Shown: positions 25,201 through 37,200 of the stretch, piece by piece | Layout of the letters: each line of letters opens with the position of its first letter | Numbering within the stretch: the first letter of the stretch is position 1 | Assembly (NCBI GenBank): GCA_013397115.1 | Contig: VWZW01004076.1 | Location: 353,279 to 417,278, forward strand | DNA length: 64,000 nucleotides | From: Edolisoma coerulescens | Lineage: Eukaryota > Chordata > Aves > Passeriformes > Campephagidae | Direction of reading: 5' to 3' | The notes under the pieces: model-generated | Database searches by the model: none | Told to the model about the DNA's origin: nothing | The model's input: only the letters and a program-made list of their open reading frames with translations | Made by a program: the position numbers and the translations under genes

Positions 25201-28200
25201 GACTCTGAGCCTTGACTTGAACTTAGGAATAATATCCAGCAATTTCCAAGGCTGCAATTTTACAAATGCCATCTTAATTGAAAGATTTAAGGGAGCTGTG
25301 CTCTGCTATGACAAGTCTGGACTTAGTGCCGTGGGGTGCATTGTTTGGGGATGAGGAATGCGAGTGCTGTGGATTCTTCTGCATCTGAAGAAGTTCACTT
25401 TCCTTGTGTGTCCTCCTGGGCTTTTTGTGTTTTCCCTTCCATTCAAAACAGGACAAAAAAGGCTTCCTTATTTCCCTGAAGCACTGCTGTTTGTGCTGGT
25501 GCTATTAGTTGTATCCTTCTTTTTTTCAGCTGAGATGTTTAGGATTTTTAAGGAAAAATGGACTTCTGGTGTGCTTGGGGTCCTATTTCAAATGGAAGGA
25601 TGATGATTTTTAAAATGAGCTTCAGGCAGAACAAAAGTCCAGACTTTCAATAAGGGCAAACGTGAAAAAAGAGATTTTTTTTTTTCTTTTTTCCCCCATT
25701 ACAACATCAAAGTGATCCAGATAGCCAAAATCCAACTTTTTTACTTTAGGCATAGAATTCATCAGAGTCCAGGCACTGGAGTCATCTGGGCTATCAGTTC
25801 CTTTTTCAGAGGTGGTTTTACTGAAGTTCCTTCCAAGGTGGATTTTATACAAATAAATCAGTCTGTGGCTGCAGAGGGCACAGCTGATCCTCCTGGAGGG
25901 GTGACTTTTTGGGTGGCTGAAAGTGGCTGAGATGAGCCCTTTAAGCTCTTCTAAGAAAAATACCCTGAACTTCTGAAAAAAACACCCAATTCCCAAACTG
26001 AGGTTTAATTATGCCACAGCAAGGTGTGTCTGGGAGTGAATTGTTCCCTGTTCTGAAATTCCCTTCCATTGCTGCCGCTCTTTGGAAGCTTTGGGAGGTT
26101 TTTTTTTTTTTAATACTCAAGCTTTGATTTCCTGGAACAAAACTGTGGAGCTGAGCCTTTGCATGGATTGTCCAGAGCGAGACAAGCTGAGAAGGAGGGG
26201 GGAAATAAAAGTAGGGTTTCTCCAGGCAATGCCAGATGCCCCAAACACTTCATTTCCTACCCCAAAGGAGCTGCTGCACCAGGATCCTACAAAATCCTCT
26301 GCTGCTCTGAAAACACAGAGGAAAACCAAGTGTGGGAATGACATCTTTGCATCCTCATCTTATTTTCCTGCATACTGGGTGAAATGTTTGAGCCGAAATC
26401 TGGTCTCTTGGCTGAATGTGGTGCCCAAACTCTCTCCTGCTGGAGACTTTTTTTGGGTCAGCTGCTGTGAGGTTGCTGCCCACCTTAATATAGGGCTAAA
26501 AGATCCAAAATTCCCATTTGGGGAGGGGATGAGTTAGAACCCTGGGGTCCAGGTGCTGGCAGGCAGTGAAGGTGGAATTACAGATGCAGTGACAGCTCTG
26601 CATCATCCTGTTGAGCTGCTGGTCTCTGTGTGATGAGTGTGCAGCTCTCCATGAGCATAATTGGATGCTCTCCACTATAATTCTGTTTTTAAAAGATCAC
26701 CGTGTGGGATTAAGCTTTGAGTCAACAAAACACAGCATGACCCATAGAACTCCAACAATTGACCATTGGCATAAAATGCTGGGCTTTGTGCACAGGTGTG
26801 TGAAAAACAGGATGGCTTGAAGAAATCTGGGGGTTGAAGGTAGGGCCTGTCTTATTTTTAATTAATACTGGCTGCCTTTGCAGGGAATACTGAGCCCAAA
26901 GCAGTGCAGATGCCTGAGAACTAAAATGCTGCTCAGTGGTGACATTTGGGTCATTTCTCCTGGGTGTTTCAGTGCTTCCTTGCGTTAACTGATGAAAGGT
27001 TTTTTTTAATTCTCTCCTGCTTTTCATCCTTGTCACTTAGATTTTGGTGGTAACATTTGTTTTCGGCAAATGTTAGGAGCTCCAACAGGAAGGTGGGTGT
27101 GTATCTGAAGCTGGAGGCTTTTGGACCTGGGATCTGCATTTTTTGGGGGGCAAGATCAGGGTGGTTTTTAGGCTGAGGCTTTTGCTGAAGTCACAAGAAA
27201 TGTTTGCAAGTGAAATTACAGAATTGTTTGGGTGGGAAGGGACCTTTAAAAGTCATCAAGTCCAACCCCCCTGCAGTAAGCTGGAATGTTTTCCACTAGA
27301 CCAGGTTGCTCCAAGCCCCATCCCAGCCTGGCTTTGGACACTTCCAGGGATCCAGGGGCAGCCACAGCTTCTCTGGGCACCCTGTGCCAGGGCCTCACCC
27401 CCCTCACTGTAAAAAAACTTATTTTTCAAGTCTAATCTAAATGTCCCTTCTGTCAGTGGGAAGCCATTCCCCCTTGTCCTGGCACTCCAGGCCCTTGTCC
27501 AGGAAAGCTTTATCTGCAGCACGCCTGGAATTAAATCCCTGCAAATAAATACAGCAATTTGGTTTAGGCTGGGCCTTAAATTTAGTGGACAGGTGATGCA
27601 GGTGAGTCTTTGGAATATGTGGGGACACATCTTTGCCATCAGTCACAGCATTCTTACCTCCTTGGCAGCTCCCTTAAATCAGCCAGGCACATATTTTCAT
27701 CATTTGGACCTTGGTTTTTTTCTCGGTTTTAGGTTTTAAAACAATCATTTGGATCTTGTTCTTGTAGTCTGGGGTTTTAAAACAGTTCTTTGGACGTCGT
27801 TCTTGTAGTCTGAGGTTCTGAAATAATTCACCTTCTCCTTACCCACACTGCAAGAGGGGTTTGCACAGGATTTGCTTAAATTTAAGCACAATTTATGAAG
27901 GATCTGTGGAGCTGTAGCTGCTTAACTTTTCCCACTTGCAGCCGATGCTCAGACCGGTGATTTGAGAGGTGCCTGCAGCAGTTTCGGGGAGAAAAAGGCA
28001 AAATCCTGAGGGCAGCGAAAAGCCAATTGGAGAGCAGGATGTGGCTCTGCCGGGGTGTGGGGGGGAAGGAGCGGAACACGAATTACGCTTCAGGAGAAAT
28101 TAAAGGCTGTTCCACCCTGCGGACAATTGATCATTCCTAGATACAGAGAATCAACAGTTTCCTGTATCCCGCTCCAGAGGCACACACGTGCACGCCTGCC

Positions 28201-31200
28201 GCCGCTGCTCCCGGCAAAACACTGGATCCAAGTCCTGGCCCAGCCCCTGCCCAGATGACTTTTTTCTTCAAGGGGACGAGGAGAAAAGCTGGATGCTGGC
28301 GCCAAGGATATTCCAGGGAGAGTAGCGTCCAGAGACAAGTGGTCTGGGCTTGAATGGGTATCACTCTGCACACAATAGTCACATTTCCTCACATTAATAC
28401 CAAGGTCCTTTTTATGTCTCGAGGCACAATGCTGACCCACGCGTTCCATCTGATAACTCCTGTTTTAGCAGTTTGATGTCAGAGTGGGATGTTGGGCTCC
28501 TGAGGCTTCCTACCCTCTAATGGAAAGTGGATATACCGATTGTGTGCCGGGGAGGGGGGGACGGCCTCCCTCCGAATTTCCTGGCCAGGGTGTTTTCAAA
28601 GCGCTGCTTAGGAAGCCGAGGGAGGTGTGGGGGGAGCGCGGGTGGTTCTGCACGGAGGCAGCGGCCTCCCTCCTCCCTGCTTCACCTTGGTCCTTTGGGG
28701 CTGCTTCCCGTGGGATTTAGAGTGCGTGGAAAAAAAAAAAAAAATGCACGTTTTCCCCCTGCCCCGAATTGATTGGCAAAACCTACTGCAGGTGGGGTTT
28801 TTCATGAAATATTTGGCTTTTGTAGCACGAGGGTATGACAAGTGACACTGCTTACCTTGTCCCTGGTCAGTCTCTGGGCTGTCCCCTCTCTTCCCAATCC
28901 CCACCCAGGAGTGTGAGGGATGGTCCTTCACCTGCCCAGCTGTTTTTGCTGTTCCAGAATCCTTATTCCCACCTGCCTTTAACCTGGGAATTTGTGGGAT
29001 GAACCCAGCTGACTTTAGGATCTCTCCTGAGCTCAGCTCATCACTTGTCATGGGAATGTGGGATAATGAAGGCACAGTTATTTATCTAACAATATTTAAC
29101 CAAAATTACTCAAATCTGATGGTGATTAGTCCAGGCTCAGGACAACAAAGCAAAGAATCCCTCAGAGATCCTGCTTGTGCAATCCCTCACAGCCAGTGGT
29201 GTGTTAGAGGTGTCACCACTGCTCCTGACAAACTCCTGTCATGCCATGTGGTGATGTGGTTTTATTTAGATATTTTTAAGGCAGAGTTGAAAAGCAGAAC
29301 AGTTTTTTCTGCTCACAGTGTGGTTCAGCACAAGTGGCTGAGTCTTAGATTTGGGCAGACCCCTGATAAAAAACAAAGATAAAATATTTTTTTTAATAAT
29401 AAGCCCTTCAAACCTTAAATACTTCCACTTACACCAGATCATTGATACTTTTCAGAGAAAATCATGGGAGTGCTAATGTAATATTCTGCTCTGATTTATT
29501 TTACTGTGCACACACGCATACATATATGTATTTACCATGAAGATGCACCAGGGAGTGTCTGTAGATCTAAAGAAATGTGCACAGCCAAAAAGCTCTTTTT
29601 CTCTAATTTCCACTCCTTTTATCCCAAAATAAAATACTGTCTTAAGATGCTGCAGGCATCCCATGGTGGCTTTGCTCCAAAGACTTTTGGATCTTCTCAG
29701 GTGTTAAGGGCAGCACTGGGAGCCTGGATGAGGGAAAGGGATCTTGGGTGAAAGGAGATCTCTTAAGACAAAAGGTGAAAAGCCTTAAACTTTGGTGTTT
29801 GACTTTCAGGGGTTTGTTTTCAGGCTTGCATGACAGATGTTGTTACCTAAGGAGCGGGTGGAGGGGAAGCAAGGAGGGGATTTTGTTTCTCTGGGTTGCT
29901 CTCAGGGATATTATTAGGGCAGCTGGGATGAAACTGAGCAAATAAACTTCCAACTATTAAATCTCCTCATTCGTGTTGAAGTTGGATGGGGCCTGTTTGG
30001 AGAATGGTGGGAAGGAGAAAGGAGAGGCAGGGCCCTGAGCGTGCCACGAGTTCTGATGGTGACAATTCCTCGGCGTTGGCAGAACTGAACTCCCCGGGAG
30101 TCACTCGTGGCATTCCCAGTAACGCTCCGTGCCTGCCTGCACGCATCCCAGAAATTCGGGATGTGCGTGGCGCCTTGATCTGGCTGCCAGGGGATGTCGG
30201 GGATGCGTTGCTGACTTTTTGGCTTTCCCCTGGGCAGGACCTGGAGCAGAGCCCAACAGATAAGCTCGGCCACCCCTGGCAGCTCTCCCTCAGCTGTGTG
30301 TGAGGACACACAATAATGCCCCTCGCTCGCTCTCTTGCCTAAAATAGGCTTTTGCTGCCTGCTCTGTCCGGCAAGGAGGGCCACAAAAATAGACATGAAA
30401 ATTTCATGTGGTCCCGACCTCCTCGTGGTGTTTCATCGTGCTTAATTGTGGCATTCAGGTGTGAAATCTCAAATTACTGAGATTTTCAAGTTATTGCTCC
30501 TGATAGACATGGCTGCAGAGATTGATGGGGCGTTTCTTGTAGGGTGAATCCAGGGTTTTCTGTGTCCGTGTCATCCCCATGAAGGGCTCCTCTGGGGAGG
30601 TGCAAGGGCCAAGGGTGTTGGATCTTTTCACCCCCTCCTTGGCTGGAGGGAGGCAGGAATGGTGCTGTGGAGGAGGAGAAATTGGCTGGCAGGCTGGTGG
30701 TGGTTGGACTTGAGCTTTGGATGTGTCGTGGGCAACCTCCTGCAGGGTTTGATCCTGCATTGCCCAGCAGGAGATAAATGGATATTTAATGGGAACAAGG
30801 CAGAAGAGCACTTGAGAAGTCTCTGTGTATTTTTCCCTTCCCTTTGTCATGTTCCAGTGGATTTGCTGCTATCCCTGAGTGATGTTGTAGCACTCCAGTG
30901 AGCATTTAAGATACCAGCCCAGAACTGGGATGGCCGTACCCATCCATCTCCCTGCCTGGATTAAATCCGAGCTGTGTTGTTGGGATGAATGATGAATGAG
31001 GCTCTGGGCTTTCCAAAGCGCCGCCTCCGTACCCACAACAGCTTTTTTGAGAAGTTTGAAAGATCCTGCTCCAACAGATGTAATTAGATGGTTTTGCTTG
31101 TGTTGATAAAGCAGCCCTTGGTGCTCCTCCAGCTGGGTACGTGAGAGAGCTGTCAGCAAAGATTGATACACCTCAAAAGTGATAAGAGGAACCAAGAGCT

Positions 31201-34200
31201 GCTGCCTGATAAAAGCACAACCTGAATTTCTGTTCCATCTCCATGGATCCATGAGGACAGGCTGCAGCTCTCTCTTCAGCATGTGCCTGCTATTGTTCGG
31301 GGTTCTGGGTGTTTTTTGTCTCTCCCGAACTATTTCTTGCAAAAGCAGATAAACCAAAACATGTTTTCTCCTCAATGAATATTTATGGACTTCCAAATCT
31401 CCCCGCATACTTCTGCATGTGTAATTAGGCTGGAAGTTGGGTAAGTGAGCGTTGGAGAACTACAAATGTGAGAGCCTGGGGAAAATGCTTGATGTTTCTG
31501 GTTTATTTGGGTGCTTGCTTTTTAATAATAAATTGCACTTTTTAGATGAAACAGCTTGTGTTTTCCAAAAGGCGTGTCAAAAGTAGGAATAATTGGGACT
31601 GTTGCAGCAGCAGACTTGTCTGGCTAAGTGATGCTTTTAATCATATGTGCAGCATCCAAGTGAAATTTGGGAGAAGTTGGGTGATGTAACCAAAGCCTCT
31701 GAACCACCTCATTTTGTTTAGGGGGAGATGAAGTTAATCCTTTCCCTCTTCTCCACTGCTCTGCTCCCACTTTGAGTTGCAGCCTTTGAACCCCATGAAG
31801 GGCAAGACTCAAATTTTTGTTTGATCAACGATGATTTTGATTAAAGCAGCTTTCTACATGCAAAAAACAATTGCTTTTTTTCTGGAGTTGTGGAGCTTTA
31901 ACGTGAGTGGCACCCTCAGCTTATTTTCTGGGGAGTAGCAGGGCTTGGCTTGAAGGTCTGTGGCCAAGTCATGGGATTGCAGCAGCTCTTACAGGTTAGG
32001 ATTTGGAAGTAGAGATCTGGAAAGGAAGCAAAACCCTCATCTGAGTAGCTGTAACTCCGTGTTATGTCTCTGTAGTTTTCCACAGCTTGGCCTCTGGAAA
32101 AGTTTTGGTCTTCAGTGGGTTTTTTTCCATGCTGCTGCTGCTGTGCTCGTTCGAATTAAAGCTGTTCACGTGTTTCACTTTGGTAGCAGCTCAGGCTTGG
32201 GGGTTTTTTGGGAAACTTAAGGAGAAGGATGCCAGGCTGGAAGTGTTCAAGGCCAGGTTGGATGGGACTTGGAGCAACCTGGTCGAGTGGAAGGTGACCT
32301 TGATGGTCTTTAAGGTCCCTTCCAACCCAAACCATTCCATGATTCTCTGCACAAAAAGTGCCTGTGGGACAAATAATGCCACAGAGAGGCTGCCTTGAAT
32401 GCAAGGAGTGGGCTTTTGGCAAAGACAGTTTGGGGTTTTTTTTTGTTTTGTAGCTGATACCCAAAAAATGCTTGGTACATACTCTAAGAAAACGTTATTG
32501 TTGGTGCTTGGAGGTTTGAAGTGGGAATTTCCCGGGTTCCCCCATCCTGTGTATTAAATGACATTTACTAGTCCCTAAACAGCAGTTTTCTTTCCCAAGA
32601 GCTGTGTTGCTTTCTCCTCAGATTTATGGAGGCAGCGTGGTGAGTTGACAGGACATTAATGTGCTCATCTTGGAGTCGCTGCCTGCAATCCCTTGGAAGA
32701 GCCTGCCTGTTATTGTTGACTCTTTAACGAGGACAAGGAGGGTTTCCAAACGAGGATGACTCATGAAATCGTAGCCTCAATCTATCAAACAACGATGCAT
32801 TGGATTAAATGATTACTTAAAGGATTAGGAGTTAGCTTTTTGGGGAGGTGGAGCAGGGGGGGAGAGAAGGGAAGAGTAAAAATACATCAGAGTTACAAAA
32901 ATCCGGCCAAAAAAAGCTGCAAGACACAATCCCCAAGTGATCAGATAATGCCAGTCCTGTGCTTGGTTCACACTTCCAAAATGGGAGATGTTGTAAAAAT
33001 TGAACCTCTGCTTTTCTCTAGAGATCATCCCCTGCCAAGAGAGTGATGCCTCACCTCCTCCTGAGCCTCCTGCTTGGCTCCTGCTGCCTGTCAGGTACCT
33101 CTGATAGTAACACTCTCCTGATGTGGTTTGTTTTTTTTTTTCCCCCTCTTTCCAGCTGAAAGTGAAGGCGCTGGCTGCGTGTTACTGCACACATCAAGGA
33201 AGGTAAGTAGAGGTGCTGTGTGACCAATTATTTAGTATTTTTTTCATCATCCAGAAGTACAGAAAAGGATCATGAAGCACACTGTGGGGCTGTTAGTCAC
33301 TGGCCTAAGCAAAAGGCATTTAAATGCTTCTTCTCTTGATTTCCTCTCCCTTTCTTTAAACCTAAAAAGCCACGTGCTGCTCATTCTCTGAACAATTTCT
33401 CTCTAATCCTGATTGTTCCACTGCTTTTTGTCCCAGACAATTCCTTGACATGTTAATTCATCACTTTCTCTTCTGCAGCTGCCTCCACAGGGATCCAAGT
33501 GTGCGCTGTGGAGATCCTGGCTGCTGAGCTCCTCTGGAGCTGGGAGCAGAGACACCCAGTAGACATGGCTGGGATTTGGTTTCCTCTTTATTCCAGCTAA
33601 TCAGTCGTCCTTGACGAGGTTCAGCAGGAGTGAAATCCCTGGAAACAAGCAGGCTAGGAGGAGGATTAGGAGCCCACACTTAGTTTACACTTGCTCCTGA
33701 GACTGTAACTCACTAATGATAAGGTGAAAGTGCAAAAAAACCTTGTACAGGCTCTGTTATTCCAAACCTTCAGCTGTGGAAGTGCACAGAAAGTACTCAA
33801 GGAGGAACTGAGTTGGTATTTTGAAAACTTCCCTGTGAGGGTGGGGAGGCCCTGGCACAGGGTGCCCAGAGAAGCTGTGGCTGCCTCTGGATCCCTGGAA
33901 GTGTCCAAGGCCAGGTTGGACACGGCTTGGAGCAACCTGGGATAGTGGAAAGTGTCCCTGCCCATGGCAGGGGATGGCACTGGATGATCTTTAAGGTCTC
34001 TTTCCACCCAACCCATTTTTTAATTCTCTTATTCTGTATTTAATACCACGTGAAGTTTTGTCTTTAGGGTTGTGAGGCTCAGGGTGCTTTAAGTTGTGTT
34101 GCCTTCTTGCCTGATGGTTGGAGGGAGCAGCTGTTGTCATGGGAACTTGGAGCATCACTGATCCTGGTAAATCACAGAACCATTTAGGTTGGAAAAACCC

Positions 34201-37200
34201 TCTAAGATCACCAAATCCAGCCATTCCCCCAGCACTGCCAAGGCCACATGTCCCCAAATGCCACATCCATGTGGCTTTTAAATCCTTCCAGGGATGGGGA
34301 CTCCACCACTGCCCTGGGCAGCTGTGCCAGTGCCTGAGATCTTGTATTTTGGGCTTTGTTGCAGGTTGTAACTTGGGGTTTTAGTCTGTGTAGCCTTGTA
34401 AGCTTTGGGGGCTTTTTAGGGAATCCCAGTGAGCTCTTTAATTCTCCTTTGCTTTAGGCCTCTAAGACAGCTCAAATCCTGAAAAGATATTCCAGAAGGC
34501 TCAATTAGTAGTGGGAGGAAAATATGTGATAGCTTTGGAAACCTCTTACCTAAGCTAACAAAAAAACCCCAAAACAAATAAATACCGAAGAAAACACTAC
34601 CCAAAACAAAGCCACCACCAAAAAAAAAAAAAAAAATTAAACATTGTTTGGTATAGAATCATGGAAGTTAAAATAAGCTATTCCATGCTCAGGAATGAAA
34701 ATGTCTTTCTCCCTAATTTGTCTTGTCTAATCCCAGTGCCAAGGTTCTCAGTCATACACACTTGACTGAAAGTAACCTGAGAACTTAATCGCTTAAAAGT
34801 GCAGATTCTAAGCCCAAATGCAGGATCTGCCTCTGATAAGAAATAGTTGGAAACTGCTAACTCATAAGTGTCTCTTCTGGTTTGTTTTTCCTTTTCAGAA
34901 TTCCTGCTTTTTCTGGCCTACAGTTCATGCTTGAGCATTTTAGTGTGCTGTGGAGCCACAAATACCAGAGAGCTTTAGCAGGGCTTGAGAAAAAGACACT
35001 TTAGCCAGTTTTTCCCTCCAGGGAGGATGAGTGGAAATTTTGTGCTTCAAATGCAAAGGAAATTGGGACCTGACTCATGGAGGAGATGGCTCCAAGTGTC
35101 TGGGAAGGGGGAATCACCAGCAGAGAAGTGAGAAGCTTTGTCTGGAGAAGTTTCCCTGTAGGTTGTCCCCGTCTCCGGTGGTAGCCTGTGGTTCTGGAAG
35201 GGCAGTTTGTGTGTCAGGCAAGTTGCTATCAAGCAGGGCACTCGGTGGGCAGAAATAAAGGCTTCTTCACACAGATTGATCTATTTAATGACCATCACGG
35301 AGTGGTTCTGAGGGAACTGGCCCAAGGCACCATGGCAGCAGCCCAGGCAGGGCTCTGCTCGGGAGAATGGGATTTTTTGGACACCACGGGTTATGGCAGT
35401 GGCTCTAAGTGGAGGTGTCTCCAGAGCAGGCAGCCAGGAGAGATCTTGCATTTTGAGCCTTGTTGATGAGTTAGAATGTGTGATTTTGGCCTGCCTGGAG
35501 TCAGGAGAGGCTGTTTCAGTGTTTCCCCCTTTTTTGGCACAACAGCCTCTGTTCCTGTCACGGTGCAACGTGGAGCTTTGCAATCATGGATACCCAGAGC
35601 TGTTCAAATGGCTGTTGGGCAGCTGGCTTGGGTTTCTTCCTGATCACTTTCCAGCATCCAGTTTCCAGCATCAAGTTCCCTGGTGTGACTTGACTATCCA
35701 GCTAAAAATATTAGTGAGGGAGCATTCATTAATCTCCCCTGAACCCAGCGGGGGTCCTGGCTGCAGCAGTTGTGCCTGAGCTGTCGCTGAGGCTTTGCTG
35801 TGCCAGTGCTTCCAGTAATTTGATTTTGGTGTGTCTCAGGGAGTGATGGATTTCTCTCCTTTCATGGTGGCTGGTTGCCTTGTGATGTTTAATGTGCATA
35901 AAGCCTCTTTAAGCTCAGAGAGTAGGTTTAGATTGGGTGTTAGAGATGCTTCTCTGTCAGGGTGGGGAGGCCCTGGCACAGGGTGCCCAGAGCAGCTGTG
36001 GCTGCCCCTGGATCCCTGGAAGTGCCCAAGGCCAGGTTGGACATGGCTTGGAGCAGCCTGGGCTAGTGGAAGCTGTCCCTGCCCACGGCAAGGGGTGGAA
36101 CTGGGGGAGCTTTGAGGTCCCTTCCAACCCAACCCATTCCATGACTCTATAATACCTTCCCTAATGCCAGGGGAGGGATAAATGGGTGATAAATGTGGAT
36201 CTTTCCCCTATTTCCTATAAAGGACCAGCAGCAGGGAAATGAAACAGCACTGAGGCATGGAAAGTTCTTTTCCCAAGGCATTGCTTGAAGCCTGTGGCTC
36301 AGCTGGAGCTGAATCCTTCTGCCTTGCAATGAGCTGCTGCTGGTGCTGTTGTGCACGGCTCACTGCAGGATCACTGTTGATTGAGATGAATTGGGGCCTT
36401 CCAGTACCTGAAGGGAGCTACAAGAAAGATGGAGAGAGATTATTTACAATAGTCTGGAGTGACAGGACAAAGGGAAATGGCTTCAGACTGAAAGAGAGTA
36501 GGTTTAGGTTGGATATTAGGAAAAAATTCTTCATTGTGAAGATGGTGAGGCAGGCCTTGGTACAGGGTGCCCAGAGAAGCTGTGGCTGCCCCTGGGTCCC
36601 TGGAAGTGTCCAAGGCCAGGCTGGACAGGACTTGGAGCAACGTGGGCTAGTAGAAGGTGTCCCTGCACATGGCAGGGGTTTGGAAAGAGGTAATCTTTAG
36701 GATCCCTTCATTCTATGATTCTGTGATCTGGGCAGATAACCCACTTGATTAATTTTTTGCTGTCCCTTAACTTTCTCCTTCTGCTCTTCTGCTTCTGGTT
36801 GCTTCTCTCAGGCAGGGGAGAAGTTGGTGACACAAAGCCACCTTGGCTATTTTGAAAACTCCTGTTACAGGTGTGTGTTAATCTGCTCTCAATTTGAGAC
36901 AGACTCACTGCTTGCACTTCTGAGGTGGAGTTGTAGCTGTGTCACCGTCTCCTCTCCTACGAGCAGATGGTTCCAAAGCCTTGGGGGTGGGAGCTGAAAC
37001 ACTTCAGAGAATCCTCCCTCTCAAGGATGCTGTGGAAAAAGTGATTGATGCAAAGTAAAACAGTGCTAATTGCAATGGATGTGTACTGACAACTTGATAG
37101 TTGCTGTGATAATTACAGTAATTAGGGAGATGTTAGCATTTTTTTGCCCGTGTCTATAAATGGAAAAGGTAAGAGAGAGGGTTCGTGGAAGGAGGGGACC

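Larger units (their letters stand above)
24151..33155 (+). other. SLC4A11: SLC4A11 intron, 9.0 kb
   Basis: GT-AG intron. Contains CR1 fragments at 24206-24320 (-), 24776-24902 (+), 27216-27525 (-) and 32236-32349 (+), a three-copy tandem repeat at 27701-27828, and a CpG-richer stretch from about 27935 to 28650. No coding exon recognised. Confidence 0.85.

Noticed and set aside
27256..27639. 127-aa minus-strand ORF and similar ORFs at 33666-34016, 36440-36640 and 54528-54770
   Set aside because: These repeat the same peptide (e.g. LDTSRDP-AATASLGTL) because they are antisense readings of CR1 fragments, not a gene family.
33046..33094. MPHLLLSLLLGSCCLS-like signal-peptide exon with a phase-1 donor just before the 33156 exon
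   Set aside because: It would join in frame to AESEGAGC, but the intron would be only 61 bp and the product would send a cytosolic domain to the secretory path. Leu-rich reading is likely chance in CTC/CTG-rich DNA.
34620..34636. Poly-A run as a sign of a processed pseudogene
   Set aside because: No coding similarity upstream of the run and no flanking target-site duplication seen. It is better explained as a simple repeat after CCACCACCA.
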